64,000 nucleotides of DNA from Micropterix aruncella. Taxonomy: Eukaryota; Arthropoda; Insecta; Lepidoptera; Micropterigidae. Both the position numbers and the translations under genes were made by a program. Below the pieces are notes generated by a model, which was not told the DNA's origin, did no database searches, and saw only the letters and a list, made by a program, of their open reading frames with translations. The stretch is from the NCBI GenBank assembly GCA_944548615.1, contig OX155951.1:19688789-19752788 (forward strand), read 5' to 3'. Below, piece after piece: positions 59,910-64,000 of the stretch (the first letter of the stretch is position 1; each line of letters opens with the position of its first letter).

Positions 59910-60351
59910 CACTGAGAAAAATATTGGATTCATTCTTACATTACCATTTTGTTATCACGGTTTTATACAGAATAACGATGTTTCAATCGTAATTTTGTTG
60001 AATTACAAGGAATTTTGTTTAAACTCCATTACTCGATTATATGTATCAATCAACTCTTTCCTTACGGTTAAAACGGGAATAACAGTATACTGTAGTTTCA
60101 ACGTGATTCATTTCTGCGACTATATCCGTACGTATATAACTACATGCTGTCATGTTAGAAACGAGATCCCAAGGTCACGACGTAATGAAATAACATTATG
60201 TTTTAACATTACGACACGGTAACTACCCTCACGTCAACACCGTTACACGTCATGTTAATTCACAGTGTCTAGACCACAGTCCGAGCTATATATGTAATCG
60301 TTCTTGAAGCATGCGTATTTCCGTGTATTAAGCGTTATATTTTTCTCAGTG
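59910..60351 (+). mobile_element. MITE, CACTGAGAAAAATAT family, copy 4
   Basis: The terminal inverted repeats CACTGAGAAAAATAT and ATATTTTTCTCAGTG are near perfect; the base before the right repeat differs. At 442 bp it is the best-preserved copy. Confidence 0.9.
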
Positions 60352-60359
60352 CACGGACA

Positions 60360-61480
60360 ACAAGGATGCACATCTTATCTGCTATACACGTTTCCTTGAT
60401 GGTAGTAGTATCGTTAAAGATATTATACATAGGCATTATATGACACATGTAGATATTCTATAACTGGGATGCCGTGAGATAATTCTAATTCTCTTAAGGT
60501 TGCCACGACTTGTTTAAGTTTGGGAACCCCTGTCCTATTACATCATCGTCACGCACTCAAATGTTATGCTCATAATCAATCAGCACCGGAAAATTGCGAA
60601 GAAAATAAGGTTGCTATCTATCACGACCCAGAAAGATCTTAGAGTAGGTAACTATATGACCTGGGACCTCAAATGGGAAGCGCAAATAAATGAGACAGGG
60701 CAAGAGAGCTTGCTTACTCTTTCTTGCACTAGATCAAGTAGCCTTTTCTGTTATCGCCAGCGATCTACCTATTCGTCAAACCCTGCCTATTTCACGTATG
60801 TATTTCATAAAAGACTTATATTACCTGAAAAGATGGTTGCATCAGTCAGAAATAGGTCAAAATATGAATGACAATAAAGGTACTCGGCCGGACGACGTTA
60901 AGAGGCGGCGAGGGCGCGCGGGGGAACATACAACACATTGAGCAGTACGTGGAGAACCTTGAAATGATCGTGAATAGGAAACACAACTAACAGAAAATAA
61001 CTAAAACATATTGTTTCTTTTTCGAACCTGATCGCGACTCTTCTGGGGGTCGAGACCCAAAGGTCGAGACTACATATGTGCGCTAAAGTTATATAATAAC
61101 ATTTAAAAAAGAATAGAAATAACTTTTATTCACAAAAGTTTATTTTCAGGCAAAGATTTAAGCGTTTTTTAAAAGTCTTGATGCTCGTATTTAAATTTGC
61201 ATCACATAAACTAATAAGGTTTGTTGGTATTGCGGGAGGTGGTGCATTGTAAAGATTTACCAAGTTCGGCGCGCTTTTAGAGTGTCAGCATTTCCAAACT
61301 CTTGCACTTTTTTTGTCGCTGGTTCCCTAACTATAAGTATATCATTTTAATGGACTCACCTGGCGATATGTCATAAAGACGTATTAATAAACATTCGTGG
61401 ACTTTCAAACAACTGTAACGGCTAACAAAAAATACGTTTTCAGTAGGCAATACTTGTTGTGGATACTTGGAATGAAATGC
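60360..61480. other. Unassigned DNA, possible LINE fragment
   Basis: The + frames at 60566-60871 and 60690-60941 overlap out of phase (KDLRVGNYMTWDLKWEAQIN, then RACLLFLALDQVAFS), as in a frameshifted retroelement ORF, but no diagnostic RT motif is visible. Confidence 0.3.
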
Positions 61481-61489
61481 TAGAGGAAC

Positions 61490-61735
61490 AGCCCCGTCTG
61501 CAAAGTGGTTAGGTTGCCTGACCTTACGGTTCCGGGTTCGATTTCTGGCCGGATCACCATTTTCCGTTAGGATAAAATTAACTGAATTGCATTTCAATTC
61601 TGTCAATCGAATGCATTTATAATACATACACTTACACACACTTGAGAACCATTTTATAATAGGGTTGGCTGTAAGAGGTTGTCGCAGTGCAATAAAACAC
61701 CCATTGTGAAATGTTCGCAATAAAGAGGATTAACA
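61490..61735 (+). mobile_element. tRNA-derived SINE, copy 4 (diverged)
   Basis: CAAAGTGGTTAGGTTGCCTG, GGTTCCGGGTTCGATTTCTG, then CCGTTAGGATAAAATTAACT, AATTCTGTCAATCGAATGC and GGGTTGGCTGTAAGAGGTTG. The box B has one change relative to copy 3. Confidence 0.85.
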
Positions 61736-61739
61736 TAGA

Positions 61740-62010
61740 AATGGCAGATTCGGTCAATAGTCATCTAATAATAATCATTCATATAATAAAAATCAATCAA
61801 TAAAATAATAATCAATCGTATAATAATTACAAACAGGTTAGCTTTAATTCTAAGCGACTTATGTAAACACTAGAATAATTGCATTTAATGTACGCCCATG
61901 CAGCTTTTACTTGAATAGTGTTTACTAGCTATTCAGATTGGACAATAATAATAATACCATTGCATACTTATTTTTACATGCCATTGTTGTTTTCTTTTGT
62001 CGACAGACGT
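61740..62010. other. AT-rich DNA with ATAATAATCAAT-type repeats
   Basis: Degenerate AATAATAATCAATC units lie near 61765-61825. Nothing else. Confidence 0.5.
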
Positions 62011-62019
62011 TTTTGCGGA

Positions 62020-62200
62020 GCTGTATAAATAGGGTTGTTCATTGCCATTTTCTCCCGCTAGAGAGCGACTATTTATTTGTTTTTATTGCTAGGCGATTAT
62101 ACATAATGGATTTTAATAACCTAATAAACAGAAACCGTTTATGTAAACACAACGATTTAACCGCCCTACCTTTGAGTTATTATTCAAAAATTAGGTAAAA
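62020..62200 (+). promoter_or_regulatory. TATAAATAG box before a short ORF (tentative)
   Basis: GCTGTATAAATAGGG at about 62021-62035 fits a TATA box. An ATG about 80 bp downstream (62106) opens MDFNNLINRNRLCKHNDLTA and ten more codons, ending with a GTAAAA that could serve as a donor. No protein family is recognised. It could be the promoter and first exon of a transposon gene or a chance pattern. Confidence 0.3.
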
Positions 62201-62639
62201 AATCGTTGGGTTTTTTCATTACTTTTCTTTAAAACGATACTTGTTTACAATATACCAGATAATTTTATTCACAAGAGACCTATTTATTACCCTTTTTTAT
62301 TGTTTTTACAATCGTAGGAACAATTTGACGTATCCCGTACGCTTTGTGGGTTTCGGTTTTTTTTTTGTTTTTACTCGAGCGTCCTACTCGTCTGGTGATC
62401 TCTAATACAAACTACCACCTTTATAGCTCACAATCAAATCATGTTAGTTTTTTCAAATGATACCTATATTAACCGCCCTAACTATACGAACGTATGTGAT
62501 ACGGTCGCTATATTATCGCTCGAGTGCAACAACCCAGATTCGACACGTACAACTAAACCAACAAAGATACCATCAAAATCTTTACTTGTAATTTTAAAAA
62601 AGAACTTTTTTTTGTTGGATAGTTAAGTTTATATCGTAT

Positions 62640-63065
62640 TATTTTACACATAAAACTAGGTCGGAAATCATCTACAACTTTTTTTTTATCTACGCCTTCG
62701 TTATCAAGAAAAAAATACTGAATATGGGAAAGATGAACATGGAAATATCTTTTTCATCGGTAACAAAGTCACAAACGGTAACAAAGTAACAAAGTCAAAA
62801 AACTTTTGTGACATTTTCATCTCAGTTTTTTGTGTCGAATAATCTCCTGAAAAAAAGTTTTTTTTATAAAGTATTATTTTACATAAGACACTAGGTCGGA
62901 AATCATCTACAAGTTTTTTTTATTTACGCCTTTGTTATCAATGAGAAATATACTGAATATGGGAAAGATGAATATGAAATAACCTTTTCTTCGGTAACAA
63001 AGTCTTAAGTCAAAATACTTTTGGAACATTTTCAACTCGGTTTTTTATGTCGAATAATCTTTTGT
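62640..63065. repeat. 235-bp tandem duplication
   Basis: AGGTCGGAAATCATCTACAA is found at 62658 and 62893. Both are followed by a T-run, TACGCCTT(C/T)GTTATCAA, TACTGAATATGGGAAAGATG and CGGTAACAAAGTC. The two units differ by small indels and substitutions. Confidence 0.9.
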
Positions 63066-63326
63066 AGAAAATTTTGAATGTATGGATGTTCACTAATAAA
63101 AACTAACGCTCAATATTTAGGTGTCTTATTTTGGACAGTTAGGAAAAGGGAGATAGGAAAGGAAAGCCTATGTTTGGGAGTGTGTGAAATTGTATTCGTG
63201 AATTTTACACTCCCAAACTTGGTATAGTTTAATGTAGCCTTGATGTCGCCTTAATTGACTGTATTGAGAAAATTGAATTGTATAATATGTAGGTATCTAT
63301 GTAATTGTGGTGTGTAATAGATAGTT

Positions 63327-63524
63327 TTGCGTCAGATAAATAACAATATTTGTCAGAAATTCAGTTTTCCCCCGCTAAAAGATATCGATGCCCGGGCTAA
63401 AACCGTTGATTATATTAGTGACATCCTTGAAGCAAAAGAGCAACTTTTGGTAAAAAATGGAGAAAAAGAAAAAAATATATATTTCTTTATTTTGGAGAAT
63501 TTGAAAAACTTGACTGATAAATAA
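63327..63524 (+). other. Unrecognised 65-codon open frame
   Basis: It encodes KFSFPPLKDIDARAKTVDYI, SDILEAKEQLLVKNGEKEKN and a hydrophobic end. The composition looks protein-like and amphipathic, but I recognise no family and there is no ATG of good context. It stops just before the foldback at 63534. Confidence 0.25.
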
Positions 63525-63533
63525 AAATTTGAC

Positions 63534-63638
63534 AAGCGTTGAGCGCGCGGTGCCATCTAGCAATAGGTAAAATATCGCGAATAAACAATATACACAATAT
63601 TTTATCTAATGCTAGATGGCACGGCGCGCTCAACGCTT
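63534..63638. repeat. Foldback element with GCCATCTAGCA arms
   Basis: AAGCGTTGAGCGCGC, GTGCCATCTAGCA and AATATCG on the left pair with TGCTAGATGGCAC and GCGCGCTCAACGCTT on the right. The centre is CGAATAAACAATATACACAA-like. It shares its core with 9233-9310. Confidence 0.85.
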
Positions 63639-63659
63639 TTTGTACTATTTTTCAAAACA

Positions 63660-64000
63660 TTATACTTTTCAATTAAAAAAAAAACAAAAAAAAGAGTTTT
63701 TTGGTGTCTTTAAAAAAAAACAAAAGTCGCTTCTTTCCTTGTACTGATAAACCTACTTCAAGGATGTCACTATTTTAAAACTCACCTGTACTAAACTTGC
63801 GCTGCAAGCGGACTAACACCGAATTCATCACGTCTGCTCTGCTTTCGTTGTGTTCCATCTCTCCCCGTCACGTGTGGCGTCTAAAGCATGGTTATGCCAG
63901 AAAATACATGTTTTTATATTTTTATGCTGATCCAACATATCTAAAATCTAATTCCAAATAAAGCTCCGTATAATAAATAGCTACTGTTTCTATATGTTCT
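63660..64000. other. AT-rich end of the window
   Basis: A-runs, then sequence of mixed composition. No feature seen. The next exon of the host gene is expected downstream of the window. Confidence 0.4.

Overview
The window is AT-rich, repeat-dense animal DNA, most likely from a moth or butterfly. The evidence is the mix of repeats: Helitron 3' ends in CTAG(T), a tRNA-derived SINE family, Tc1/mariner relics, TTAA-flanked MITEs, and a non-LTR tail with the CCCGCG/AGTAGGAT signature that I associate with Lepidoptera. No rRNA, tRNA gene, CRISPR array or bacterial-style operon is present. No tools were run, so every family assignment is by motif and by repeat-to-repeat comparison inside the window.

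Host gene: two coding exons on the + strand belong together. Exon A (8484-8833, ATG at 8602) ends after one base of a Gly codon at a GTAAGA donor. Exon B (51900-52081) opens with the other two bases of a Gly codon after a TTTCAG acceptor and ends at a GTAAGT donor. Together they encode a Pro/Gly/Ala-, Tyr- and His-rich N-terminus with a segment reading VDENGAVRHVLV, which resembles the disordered N-terminus of the FNDC3 / Drosophila miles-to-go family (moderate confidence). The rest of the gene lies beyond the window. The intron between the exons is 43,066 bp and holds most of the mobile DNA.

Layout: 1-8480 is repeats: two TTAA MITEs (one carrying a 200-bp AT array), a GC-rich repeat family and several tandem repeats. 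8484-8833 is host exon A. 8834-28500 holds a PIF/Harbinger-type MITE with a MADF-coding relic, mariner and Tc1 relics, three AT-array repeat copies (two head to head) and a LINE C-terminus next to TTAGG-like units. 28542-36250 is a nearly complete Helentron-type rolling-circle transposon. 36385-36550 is a 77-bp-arm palindrome. 36832-37640 is an AAAAAGTC array ending in a G18 run. 37943-38864 is a relic of a different, classical Helitron. 39000-51890 holds SINE, LINE, mariner and MITE copies. 51900-52081 is host exon B. 52082-64000 holds more repeats, including a long-TIR element with a cysteine-rich ORF and a ~1.1-kb TIR element.

The most interesting object is the Helentron. Its gene can be assembled from three exons with matching splice phases (28747-28811, 30303-31188, 31274-36220). 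In order it encodes a basic N-terminus, an OTU-type cysteine protease, a CxxC zinc motif pair, a HUH/Y2 Rep nuclease, a Pif1-like helicase and a C-terminal EEP endonuclease. Two opposite frameshifts, both in A-runs, and a Tyr in place of Asp in the terminal SDH motif are the only lesions seen.
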